The notes under the pieces are model-generated. The model saw only the letters and a list, made by a program, of their open reading frames with translations. It did no database searches and was not told where the DNA came from. A program made the position numbers and the translations under genes. 64,000 nt of DNA from Adiantum capillus-veneris (Eukaryota; Streptophyta; Polypodiopsida; Polypodiales; Pteridaceae), in NCBI GenBank assembly GCA_014529385.2, contig CM043952.1, forward strand, positions 59,995,619 to 60,059,618, read 5' to 3'. Shown here one piece after another: positions 11,276 to 21,756 of the stretch; position 1 is the first letter of the stretch, and every line of letters begins with the position of its first letter.

Positions 11276-11505
11276 CACTACAAGAGGTTGTGTGCTCTTG
11301 TGACGCTGTTAGCGACGGAAATACATTGGGTTTTCATAACCCCCGGCGTCGCTAATAGCGTCGCTACAAGAGCGTCGCTATATGCGTCGCTATATAGAGA
11401 CGCTCATAGCGACGGTCATAGCGACGGTTATAGCGACGTTTACACAGAAGTCTATAGCGACGCTACAGAGCCATAAATAGCGACAGTTATAGCGACGCCT
11501 GAGAG
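11276..11505. repeat. Inner CACTA left terminal and subterminal repeats
   Basis: After the terminal 12 bases, the octamer TAGCGACG and close variants (in both orientations as CGTCGCTA) recur about a dozen times between 11310 and 11505. Such subterminal arrays are the binding sites of the second CACTA protein in En/Spm. The same motif recurs at the right end near 19290-19390. Confidence 0.85.
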
Positions 11506-11879
11506 AAATTTGTTTTTGGTGACAGGGCATTGAATGCCCTGCCACCCATCAACCATATTGTACTTGATTCACTTTTTAAAAAAAGTGCAAGGGTAGATAA
11601 TAGACCCAAAATAGTCACCCACAAGACGCATTGTTTGCAAAATTGACAAGCGTAAAATTGACAATTGTACACAGCATAGGCAAAATGAATTGATTGGCAA
11701 ATGTAATAATGACAATTGTACAACATCATAGGCATAAAGAATTGATTGGCAAAATGAACCGCGGTGACAAATGTAATAATATACATGGTTCAAAAAGACG
11801 TATAAAATCCGTCTCATGATACATAAGCTATGAGAAACCCTAAACTAATGTTATCTAGCTACGGCTAAACTGACGTCGT
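11506..11879. other. Inner CACTA, noncoding stretch between left end and second ORF
   Basis: No gene seen. It contains a near-palindrome (CAGGGCATT/GAATGCCCTG near 11522-11541) and two loose direct repeats of GAATTGATTGGCAAA about 50 bp apart (11685-11755). It is probably the 3' untranslated region of both genes. Confidence 0.5.
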
Positions 11880-13185
11880 CTAGTCAGACGTCTCATCGCG
11901 TCCAAGCGGCGTATCTGTCGGATTCTGCAAAAAAAGACAATAAGACAGCTTTCAGTAAGTATAAACATATAACGACATTTATAAAACAATACAAAAAATA
12001 GAAAAGAGTAAACCCTAATACTAACCATGCCGCCGCGAGAATTGAGAATGTCCATCAGGGCGTTTAAGCCCTTCCTACCTGCATACTCGCGCTCGTACGG
12101 TGTGGGATCACGTCCTGTCATCGACCACTGTCAAAACATACAAAGAATTCATTATGTTAAAATTAAAAAACTCATAAACCCTAAACTATCGAACATAAAG
12201 AGCAATGCGAAAACACTTACAAAATCGGCCTCAAATGATGCCCATCCACCGCTCCCCAAGTGGTGCGAGCTCCCTGCCTCTACTCGCGCTCTGGCTGCAT
12301 CCTTTTGTTGCTTCCACTTGTCGGGATTCTCGCGCGCTACTTTCTTCGCATTCTTCCAATCTTCTTTGGCCAGCCAATCTGGCCTGTTCCACCCATGCTT
12401 GATTGCTTTTTGCACTTCGGAACGCTTGTGTTTGCAGTATTCGCGCATTCGAATCTTCATCAGGTCTTCATTGAAGCGCTGATCCCGTGTTGGAACGGAA
12501 AACTCATCATGAAGTATGCTGATGACTCTGTTTTTTAAATCACTTGGTACTTCACTCCATTTGTTTAGTATGTAGTGTCTAAACAGCTGAGAGCAAAGAC
12601 CACGCATGCGCCAGATCACCTTCTTGCCGTCATCATCCATGATGATGCCGCCGCTGAAGTCGACGGAGTAAGGCAAGCCCTCTGGCCGGTGACGCGTGAA
12701 CGTGGGTGTCCCGGCAGGGGTCTCTAGCGGCGTGTCGATGGGGGTACGGACATCAGGTGTCTCCACCGGCGCCTGGGCCCCGAAGCGAGGAGTGTCGAGT
12801 GGGGTGGCCCCTGGCGGAGTAGGTAGAGGTTTGTAGCTGCTAGGAACAGCCAGCCGTGCAAAACCTGGCGTAGATGGCGATGTTGTGGCTGGTGTGGGGG
12901 CGGGCAAAGAGGAGGGTAAAGAGCCTCGTCAAACACGAGGCAGTGTGGAGGCATCGGTGGTGGAATCCCCACAACAACCGCCACCGCCACCACTAGAGCG
13001 CCGGTGTCTAGACGAGTGTGAAGCTCGTCTTGTCGACGCCGAAGCTTCGGAGCGCGCCGAATGCTCCGAAATAGAGGGAGATGCGGATGAGTAGGAACGC
13101 GCGATGATGCGCCAGAGCGATGACGCTCCACGTACCACTGTCTCTGCTGCGGTGACAAAGAAGAAAGAAACTCCTCATCATCCAT
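11880..13185 (-). pseudogene. Inner CACTA second ORF (Transposase_24-like), three exons
   Basis: Exons read on the minus strand are 13185-12221, 12127-12026 and 11924-11880, with GT-AG introns of 93 and 101 nt. The start chosen is MDDEEFLSSLSPQQRQWYVE. A Ser/Arg/Gly-rich region follows, then Thr/Pro repeats (TPLDTPRFG, TPIDTPLETPAGTP). Next comes the conserved core with SQLFRHYILNKWSEVPSDLK, NAKKVARENPDKWKQQK and HHLGSGGWASFEADF, typical of the plant Ptta/En/Spm family. The second exon gives MTGRDPTPYEREYAG and the last ends NPTDTPLGRDETSD. The first exon is not a whole number of codons and changes frame near 13100, and a TGA lies near 12930, so this copy is broken. The role by family is binding of subterminal repeats. 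Confidence 0.82.
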
Positions 13186-13457
13186 ACCTGCATTAAACAC
13201 ACGAATATTTAAACTTAATATTGAATGAATAGAGTAGACAATGACGCAAAGACCATTAAATACAATGACGTAATGACGCATATAAATACAATGACGCAAT
13301 GAATTGAGTGATAGAAGAGGCAAGTCGAAAACTCAGAATTTTCAATCAAAAGATGTGAGCGCGAGTAGAAAAGAGCGTTATACACCATGGAAGGTACTTA
13401 GAGAGCCAGAGCTTTTACAACACGGAGCAAAATTGTTCAAATACAATATTTGTGGCT
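13186..13457. other. Spacer between the two inner CACTA genes
   Basis: No gene seen. It contains short tandem AATGACG-type repeats (about 13240-13300). The TNP2 stop lies at its right edge, so this is the downstream region of TNP2 and the upstream region of the second ORF. Confidence 0.5.
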
Positions 13458-16400
13458 TTAAGAGATCTCTCTCTCATCCTCGCATAACTCAGCATAACTT
13501 CCTATATCTATATAGAGCTCTCCGTTTAAACACATATCCTCTGTTTCATTTTGTAGCTCCTCTGCATGCACCCCATATAGAGTAGTAGCATCTTGATGCT
13601 CGTCTAGCACCACCGTAGCGGCTTCTGATTGAGCATCTTCTCTGATCTCCTCCATTGATGCCGTTGTGATTGGCACATGGTAGCCTTCATACGTCCTTGC
13701 ACTACGAGGGGCTACCTCTATGACGTACCACCAGTTTGATGTAGACTTTGTAGGATGAAATATTACCTGCCAGAGCCACATAACTTACATGAGAGCTTTC
13801 AAGCACATAACTTGTAAAAGGGGGATGTTAACTATTTACATACTTACTTGTTCACAATGCTCTGGTAGTACGAAAGTGTCTCTTAGGTCAGTCCATTTCT
13901 TAGTAGAATCCACCTCAAGAAAACCAGACTCTCCTCTACGCACAGTAGCGTTGCGACCCTCCATGATTATCTTGAACCATTGCACGTCGAACAAGTCGAC
14001 AAAAAATCCTCTGTAATCGATCCTCAAAATCTCTTGCAGCATGCCGAAGTAAGTGAGTTCCGCCACCACAGGATCTGCATTAGAGGAACGTCGTCGACTA
14101 GACTGTTCAAATTTTGCCATGATTCCACAATCTTGAGTAAAACACTTTTTGTCGATTCGTTCCACCCTAAAATGTCGACCTTTACACCATGCTGCTGTGT
14201 ATGACTTATACTACAACGAACAAAGATTATGAGTGGCCGTTCAAACGTTTAGAAATAAAGTCACTAGCATGTCGTACATTGCAAACTTACCTTGGTCGCG
14301 CAACCCCGAGAGTACGCCCACTCTTCCTCAGTCACTTCGTCACCGCATTGTTGTGCGCTTTTCAATTGGTTGTGCAACCATCTTAAGCTCATGAAGGTTG
14401 GTAGGCTCTCCAGAACCGTCGAATAGTGCATCGGTGGTCATCCTCCCCATCTCCACTCGATTTGTGCCCTTTGTCGCTCTTGCTTTGCATCCTCATATTG
14501 TGAAATCCACTTTTGCATCACTGGATTGTGAAGCATGCAAAATCGGTTGATTTTAGCCTCTAGATCTTTCGTCATCTTCTTCTCAACACCGAGATTGCAC
14601 ATGACAATCCCAGATATGCGCTCATCATCTATGGTTCGCCATAGCGTATCCCGGGCTTTATCAAATCCGTCTAGCCACTCTCCAATGTACACTACGGACT
14701 CTGATACCAACCAACCTTCTGCCATGCTACCCTCCGGACGTGCCTTTTGACGCACATATCCCTTAAGCGTTTTCATGAAACGTTCTAAGAAGAACATCCA
14801 TCTGGAATGAACTGTGCCAGCTATTTCCACCTCATCAACTATGTGAACAAGAAGATGTACCTGAATGGTTAGCATGGTAGTAGGAAAATGTTTCTCAAAC
14901 ATGCACACAAGCTCCGCAGCATTTATTTTGGCGAATGGTATGGAGTCTACGTTGATCTCCTTTTGTGAGATCCATTGCACCAGCTTTGCAAGTTTGTAGA
15001 TTGTGTTACGGATGTCGAGAGACAAACATCCCTCAATGGCAACCGGTAAAATAAACTGTAAAGTATGTGCAGCAATGATATTAAAGTCCACATTTTATGC
15101 AATGATATTAAAGTCCACTATGAACGTACCTGACACATTTTATGCCAATCGTGTGACTTCAAACCGGTAAGCTTTCCTTCTTTAGTAAAACACGTTCGGA
15201 GCGAGTGCATTACGCCAGTGGGGGTCTGCAAAGATCGAATGGTCTCTTTTACTTTGCGTTCTTGGGCTCCTGTGAAAATCCATGGTGCTTTAGGGAGTTT
15301 TATCGATCCATCAGATGCTATTTGCGGCCAATATTGCTCCATACGATCCACATTTCTAAGGTCAACTCTGGCTCCCAAAGTATCTTTCTTATCGGTCAGA
15401 TGGTCCCATAGTAGATTACCCACATTCTTGAATATGTGCATTGGATCGAGCAAGTGATTGATCATGAGTCGGGTCCAGTATGGTAACTCGTACCATAGAG
15501 ATAGTCTCTTCATCCCTGGAGGCAATCCGTCATCGCACATCTCCTTTTGCTCTAACCATGCTTGTGCAGACATCCTTGGTGGCTCTCTTCCCAAAAAGCC
15601 GTCGCGTAACACATGATTCTCTGGAAGATACGCTTGATGACCTTCGTAGATTTGCTTCTTCAGTGAGGGCGCCCTATGTGCATTCAGTCTAGGTCAACAT
15701 GTGACACATGCTCTGTATCCGCTTGTTTGAAGCCCTGCATGTATACACATGATAATAGATCAACTATGGGAAAAAACAAGATTTACAGTGTCTGAGTGAG
15801 GAGTGTCAATAGATCACCTGAGCATTCTGTTAGCCCGGGATAGTCATGCATGGTCCACATTAGAATGCCTCTGATCAAAGCATTCCGTCGTCCTGTGTGT
15901 CGGCTCATATCCACCACCTCTATGCCAATCCACAATTGTTGTAGCTCTTCCAATAGTGGACGAAGATACACATCCATATTCCCCACTTTATATCGCCCTG
16001 GCACAATCAAGCTTAGCCATAGGTGCCCCTTCTTCGTAGTCAACCACGGGGGAATGTTGTAGTTGACGATGACAACGGGCCATACACTGTAAGATGTTGA
16101 TCTTTGACCAAATGGATTTACGCCATCCATAGCCAGGCCTAAGCGCAAATTTCGAGCTTCCCTGGCAAAATCCGACCATGTTCCATCTATATGTTTCCAG
16201 GCTGCGCAATCTACAGGAATTCGTAGCACACCATCCGAGGATTTATTCTCCTCATGCCATGATGCTAGGGCGGCCATGGACTTACATTCGAAGAAATGCT
16301 TGATGCGAGGAAGCAGAGGAAAATGTCGCAAAACCTTTTGTGGAATTTTTGTCACGTGGAGATCTACTCGATATCTTTCGGAATCACATTTCGGACACTT

Positions 16401-17186
16401 CTCCATGTCTATGTATTCCCCTCTAAAAAGAATGCAGTCATTAGGACAAGCGTGGATAGAATTGTAATCCATCCCCAAGTTTCGCAAAATCTTTCTTGCT
16501 TCATCTCGGGAATCTGGCATCACATTGTCAGCTGGTAGTATGTGCTCTTTAAGCAATCTACACAACATAAAAATACGATACAGTCGTGTAAAAATCTATC
16601 AGATCATTATACATTTAGAGTTTTATTAAAGTAAACTAATTGTAATAGATCACCTGAAAAGCGCTGTGACGTTAGTGTCACTCCATCCAAACTTTGCCTG
16701 CATGTTGAGAAGAACCAGGAGTGCTTTCAATCTAGACATACGTGCTCCATTATACAATGGCGTATCGGCTTCACTTTTCATATCATCATAGATAAGCCTT
16801 TCTGAATCCATGATCGTCTCGATCATTTCATCAATCTCGGGCTCAAACATTGCCTCGTTGGGAATGTGCTCTGCATGATCATCCCCCGAGCTGTCAGAGG
16901 CTACATCTTGTGGCCTCACATATGCTGCTTGACCAAAGCGCCTGCGAACACGTCTATTGGGTTGCAAGATTGCTGCTTGTTGGCCAGCGTCAGAGTCCGA
17001 CGAGTTATAATTGGCAACAACTCGATCTATAATAGATGGATCGAACTCGCCAAATTCGCGAACGTGCTGCAAAGAAACACGTCTTGTCCGTCGCACAGCA
17101 TGCTTGCATTGATTACAAGGACATAAGACCCTCGTTGAGAGATAGGTGTTTCGGTTGGACGGTCCCACATCCTCGTCACTACTCAT
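13458..17186 (-). pseudogene. Inner CACTA TNP2 transposase, six exons, two internal stops
   Basis: Exons on the minus strand are 17186-16654, 16557-15818, 15734-15130, 15055-14291, 14210-13848 and 13766-13458. All junctions are GT-AG and the total is 3,315 nt (1,104 codons plus stop). Exon 1 holds the transposase-associated zinc-like motif (LCPCNQCKHAVRR) and YNGARMSRLKALLVLLNMQ. Exon 2 is Transposase_21: HACPNDCILFRGEYIDMEKC, KVLRHFPLLPRIKHFFECK, LRLGLAMDGVNPFGQRS, LWLSLIVPGRYKVGNMDVYL. Exon 3 has the LPYWTRLMINHLLDPMHIFK motif. Exon 4 is DUF4218 (ELVCMFEKHFPTTMLTIQVH, HSRWMFFLERFMKTLKGYV). Exons 5-6 are DUF4216 (DVQWFKIIMEG, LPEHCEQ, NWWYVIEVAPR). In-frame TGA codons lie at 15694-15696 (within CVTC.PRLN) and 14438-14440. 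Splicing is regular but no full-length protein is expected without readthrough. Confidence 0.9.
16558..16653 (-). other. Inner CACTA TNP2 intron 1
   Basis: A 96-nt GT-AG intron between ALFR and LLKEHILP; the donor is AG|GTGATC and the acceptor TTGTGTAG|A. The codon split is the same as in the outer element's intron at 19521-19601, so the intron predates divergence of the two families. The other TNP2 introns are 15735-15817, 15056-15129, 14211-14290 and 13767-13847. Confidence 0.8.
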
Positions 17187-17248
17187 AATGAGGATAAAAA
17201 TCTTATAACCTGGACAACAAATTTAATATTCTATTGGCATTCTTCGTC

Positions 17249-17251
<3 letters not shown>

Positions 17252-17326
<75 letters not shown>
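17252..17326. repeat. (CT)n microsatellite upstream of inner TNP2
   Basis: About 37 uninterrupted CT units, ending right at the conserved block that starts at 17327 and lying 66 bp upstream of the TNP2 start codon. On the transcribed strand it is (GA)n in the presumed 5' leader. Confidence 0.95.
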
Positions 17327-17328
<2 letters not shown>

Positions 17329-17515
17329 CTCACATTCTCTAGTCATGTCCAATCCCCGCACACCTCGGTCTAGAGGTGCATGGAGATCAGAACCACCGGG
17401 TTATAATCTCGTCTTTATTGGTCAATACCTATATTTGTGGGTACAAGAAATCTACAGACCCACGTCTACATGATACTGCATGTAATGGACAAAACCCCTT
17501 TGCCTCTTCTCTAGC
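17327..17515 (-). promoter_or_regulatory. Conserved block upstream of inner CACTA TNP2
   Basis: This segment of about 190 bp matches 20198-20385 in the outer CACTA element closely, from ACCTC.CATTCTCTAGTC to AAAACCCCTTTGCCTCTT. It lies at the same place, directly upstream of the transposase gene beyond a microsatellite. On the transcribed strand it includes TTGACCAATAAAGACGAG (a CCAAT motif) and a partly paired hairpin around CACCTCGGTCTAGAGGTG. A promoter or leader function is an inference from position and conservation. A separate small inserted repeat is an alternative. Confidence 0.5.
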
Positions 17516-17589
17516 TGTAGCACTTCACAGCATCTTAACATCTTTTCACAGTAGATCTTTTCACTGTTCGTCTAACTCTAAACCCTAAA

Positions 17590-17761
17590 CCGTAAGTAAT
17601 TCTTGCGTGGACTCGATCTAACGTAAATAAGCGTAAATCTAAATAAACGTAAATCTAACTAAAAATAAACCTAAATCTAATTTAACGTAAGTCTACATCT
17701 AACCTAATCTTTAACGTCTTTTGGGATAGTTTCCTACGACGTTAAAACTAAATAAACCTAA

Positions 17762-17841
<80 letters not shown>

Positions 17842-18520
17842 ACCTAAATAAACCTAATTCTAATCTAATATAACATAAATCTAAATCTAACGTAAATTAT
17901 GTTATATTAAAAACAAAGAACTAAACTAACAGGGATTATAAGAACCTTAAAACTGATTTAACACATAATTTTTCACATAACTCGGCAAGAGTTGGCATTC
18001 TCATCACTAAAGATGTGAGAGTTAACTTCCGGCGGTGACGCTGTCTCATCTCCATCCACATCTGACGACAGCAATTGGCCCTTTAGACCGTTCTTGCTCT
18101 TGTTACTAACTTTGAAGTTGTTGTTGAATGACTAGAGGTTGTCTAGATGGTCATTGTGTCGGGGATGTAGTGACTCTTGCCGCCCTGAAGATCCACCTTC
18201 TTCCCTATCTTCTGAAGACATTTCACCAGTACTTTTGGATCGACGGAGCCCACCATGAGTGAAGGCAGCAATACCCTATATTCCATTGAGGGCTTTCTTC
18301 ACCCGCTTCATGCAGGCATCGCAGTCTATGGAGACCTAAATCTAATCTAATATAACGTAAATCTAAATCTAGCGTAAATAAACGTAAATCTAATTAAAAA
18401 TAAACCTAAATCTAATCTAATTTAACTTAAATAAACCTAAATTTAATTTAACGTAAGTCTACATCTAACCTAATCTTTAACATCTTTTAGGATAGTTTCC
18501 TACGACGTTATAACTCTCTT
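17590..18520. repeat. Inner CACTA AACGTAAATCTAAAT-type repeats with (GT)n
   Basis: Two related blocks (about 17600-17760 and 18335-18510) of degenerate AACGTAAATCTAAA and TAAACCTAAATC units. Both end in nearly the same sequence (TAGTTTCCTACGACGTTA). Between them is (GT)n at 17766-17836 and a stretch near 17980-18330 with no supported ORF. The duplicated arrangement suggests a segmental duplication within the transposon's 5' region. Confidence 0.7.
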
Positions 18521-18720
18521 CTTCTTGTGTGTGTGCGCGTGTGTGGATGTGTGTGCCAATAAAAAGAGATAAATGGTATAACCTTTCTATCACCCATGCC
18601 AAGTATGATAGATTGGTTATGCCATTTCCCTCTTGAATAATAGGTCTTGAGTTCAACTCCTCGTCGGCTAGATCTTTAGGTCTTTTAATTTTAATTAGTT
18701 TCCTACGACGTTAAATTAGT

Positions 18721-18950
18721 TTCTCTCTCTTTCTCTCTCAATGTGTGTGCGTTTTTTTGGATCGTATGCATGCTTTCTCTCTCTTTTCCTCTCTCAATGT
18801 GTACGTTTTTTGTTTATGCATGTTCTCTCTCTCTTTTCCTCTCTCAATGCGTGCGTTTTTTGTTTATGCATGCTCTCTCTCTCTTTTCCTCTCTCAATGT
18901 GTGTGTGCATTCTTTGTTTATGTGTGTGTGTGTGCATTTTTGTTTATGTT

Positions 18951-19000
<50 letters not shown>

Positions 19001-19120
19001 AACACTATGTGTGTGTGTGTGTATGTGTGTGTGTGAGAGAGAGAGAGAGGGAGAGAGAAAGAGGGGAAGGGAACATGAGAGTGAGGAGAGGGAAGGAGCA
19101 TACCTGGCTCTCCTTCCTCT

Positions 19121-19160
<40 letters not shown>

Positions 19161-19215
19161 AGAAGAAAGAGAGAGAGAGAGAGACAGAGAGAGAGGGAGA
19201 GCGTTACCTGCTCCT
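18721..19215. repeat. Compound CT/GT/GA microsatellite and minisatellite
   Basis: Four imperfect copies of a unit of about 45-50 bp (CTCTCTCTTTTCCTCTCAATG.G.G with a TTTTTGTTTATGCATG part) lie at 18721-18940. They are followed by (CT)n at 18955-18997, (GT)n, (GA)n, a GGGAGAG-rich stretch, (GT)n at 19125-19158 and (GA)n. All long open frames here are simple-repeat artefacts. Confidence 0.9.
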
Positions 19216-19290
19216 TGCTTGAGGGCGTCGAAAAACGCAGATCTGAGATCTGAGTTTTTGGGCACTCTCTGTTATTTTTTTAGCCCAGTC

Positions 19291-19348
19291 GGCGTCGCTA
19301 TGAGCGTCGCAAATTTACAAAGAAATTTGCGACGCTCATAGCGACGCC
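19291..19348. repeat. Perfect 26-bp inverted repeat at inner CACTA right end
   Basis: Arms 19291-19316 and 19323-19348 are exact reverse complements around a 6-base loop (ACAAAG). Each arm contains GGCGTCGCTATGAGCGTCGC, two copies of the subterminal motif. It lies about 60 bp inside the element's end. Transcripts reading out would form a stable hairpin. Confidence 0.92.
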
Positions 19349-19398
19349 GGGAATTTTTTTTTTGAGCGTCGCTGTGTGAGCATCGCTAATATGAATAG

Positions 19399-19413
19399 CC
19401 TCTTGTAGTGATG
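19399..19413. repeat. Inner CACTA right terminal repeat and target duplication
   Basis: CCTCTTGTAGTG (19399-19410) is the exact complement of the left terminus, and ATG (19411-19413) repeats the left flank. Removing the element with one ATG restores continuous TNP2 codons across the site. Confidence 0.93.
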
Positions 19414-20117
19414 CATGAATCTTGTTGTAGTCCAAGCCAACTGAGGTCAGAATTTGCTTTGCGTCTGGCCTGGAGGGGAACATTTCATTGCCATCCGGGA
19501 GAAGTTGCTCCCGCAATAACCTGTTTAAGCCACATTAAATTAAAAAGCTCTCCGAGCACATCACTGTTGCAATCGGAAAATCTCTTTTGTAAATTACGTG
19601 CCTAAACAAAGCAGTGACGCTTGCATCTGACCACCCGTACACTGACTGAAGATTCAAAAATGCCAGACAAGTACGAAGCACAGATATTTTGGCGCCTTCA
19701 TAGATTGGTTGACGTGCCAACTTCCTCAACATGTCTTCAGGAGATAGGCGCACGGCTTCTGGTGTTGCTTCGTTCGCGTTCTCCTCGCTTGTCTGGAAGA
19801 AGGCATCCAGCATCTCCTCCATGCCGTCGTCTTCTGTCTGTAAGCCCTTTTTTGCTTCCATCGGTGGCTCTATATTGGTCGGACCTTCACGCATAATCTT
19901 TTTTCTCTCTCTCTCTCTCAGATATAGGTGCTATGTCGCAGAAATCAATGCCCGTTCCGTAGGAGTCGTATCGCAGATTTTGTACGGTTTCTCTAGCAAA
20001 CTCTTCGTACTTGTGCACATGCTCATTACATATCCTACGCTTACGCAGGATTTCATACTTGCAGAGCGTGCATGAGCATGCAATCTTTTCCTCCATGTTA
20101 GTTGATGACGTTGCCAT
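19411..20117 (-). pseudogene. Outer CACTA TNP2, N-terminal part
   Basis: The start chosen is ATG at 20117 (MATSSTNMEEKIACSCTLCK), the transposase-associated N-terminus with CSCTLC cysteines. A (GA)n run at 19908-19919 lies in the coding sequence and separates two reading frames. The second continues with GMEEMLDAFFQTSEENAN and YEGAKISVLRTCLAFLNLQ, then GWSDASVTALFR, matching the inner TNP2. An 81-nt intron (19521-19601) has a GC donor (AG|GCACGT) and CAG acceptor. The next exon gives LLREQLLPDGNEMF and GLDYNKIHA, where the inner CACTA element is inserted. The protein continues at 11275. Confidence 0.85.
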
Positions 20118-20138
20118 CTACAATGATTATGAATGTTG

Positions 20139-20143
<5 letters not shown>

Positions 20144-20180
<37 letters not shown>
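20144..20180. repeat. (TA)n microsatellite upstream of outer TNP2
   Basis: About 18 TA units between the outer TNP2 start and its conserved upstream block, in the same position as the (CT)n run of the inner element. Confidence 0.95.
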
Positions 20181-20181
<1 letters not shown>

Positions 20182-20197
20182 TCCTCACAATGTAAAC

Positions 20198-20385
20198 TAC
20201 CTCGCATTCTCTAGTCTTGCCCAATCTCCGTACACCTCGGTCCAGAGGTGTACGGAGATCAGGACCACCGGGTCAAAATCTCGTCTTTATTGGTCAAATC
20301 CTATATGGGTAGACACATACGTGCACTCCCAGGTGTACATGGCAATGCATGTAGCAGGCAAAACCCCTTTGCCTCTTTTAGTTCC
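20198..20385 (-). promoter_or_regulatory. Conserved block upstream of outer CACTA TNP2
   Basis: Counterpart of 17327-17515. It includes an exact 13-bp inverted repeat, CTCCGTACACCTC (20226-20238) and its complement (20245-20257), around GGTCCA. The CCAAT-containing TTTGACCAATAAAGACGAG follows on the transcribed strand. The hairpin is perfect here and imperfect in the inner element. Promoter or leader function is inferred. Confidence 0.5.
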
Positions 20386-21553
<1,168 letters not shown>

Positions 21554-21756
21554 CCAAAATTTTTTGCGTCGCTATACGCATGGATATACGCGTCGATATA
21601 CGCGTGGCAAATAAAGCCTTTCCACGTGTATATCGACGCACACTGCGACGTGTATATCGACACGTATAGCGACGCACGCTAATTACGTCGATATACACAT
21701 GGAAAAGCATGGCCGTCGATATATACGCGTCGATATCTTCATGTAGTGTTGTAGTG
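21554..21756. repeat. Outer CACTA right subterminal repeats and terminus
   Basis: TATCGACGC, CGTCGATAT and TATACGCGT units recur at least ten times, analogous to the TAGCGACG units of the inner family but with TAT in place of TAG. The end is ATGTAGTG then TTGTAGTG, so the outermost base is 21748 or 21756. A target duplication cannot be tested because the other end is outside the window. Confidence 0.75.

Larger units (their letters stand above)
11276..19410 (-). mobile_element. Inner CACTA (En/Spm) transposon, structurally complete
   Basis: This 8,135-bp element has 12-bp perfect terminal inverted repeats (CACTACAAGAGG at 11276-11287, its complement at 19399-19410). It is flanked by the 3-bp duplication ATG. 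Subterminal repeats based on TAGCGACG occur at both ends. It carries two minus-strand genes, TNP2 (13458-17186) and a second ORF (11880-13185), the normal gene pair of an autonomous element. Both genes contain inactivating changes. Between the transposase start and the right end lies about 2.1 kb of microsatellites and low-complexity repeats. It is inserted inside the TNP2 gene of another CACTA family. Confidence 0.95.

Noticed and set aside
17600-18510. TAAACCTAAATC units as interstitial telomere repeat
   Set aside because: The unit is not a regular CCCTAAA array; spacing and sequence vary and it is better described as a degenerate local repeat within the transposon.
18580-18690. tRNA-like GGTCTTGAGTTCAACTCC segment
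   Set aside because: Resembles a T-arm or B box only; no A box at the right distance and no foldable cloverleaf seen.
18741-19341. Long overlapping frames rich in Cys/Val/Ser/Leu
   Set aside because: They are translations of CT, GT and GA microsatellites, open in several frames on both strands.
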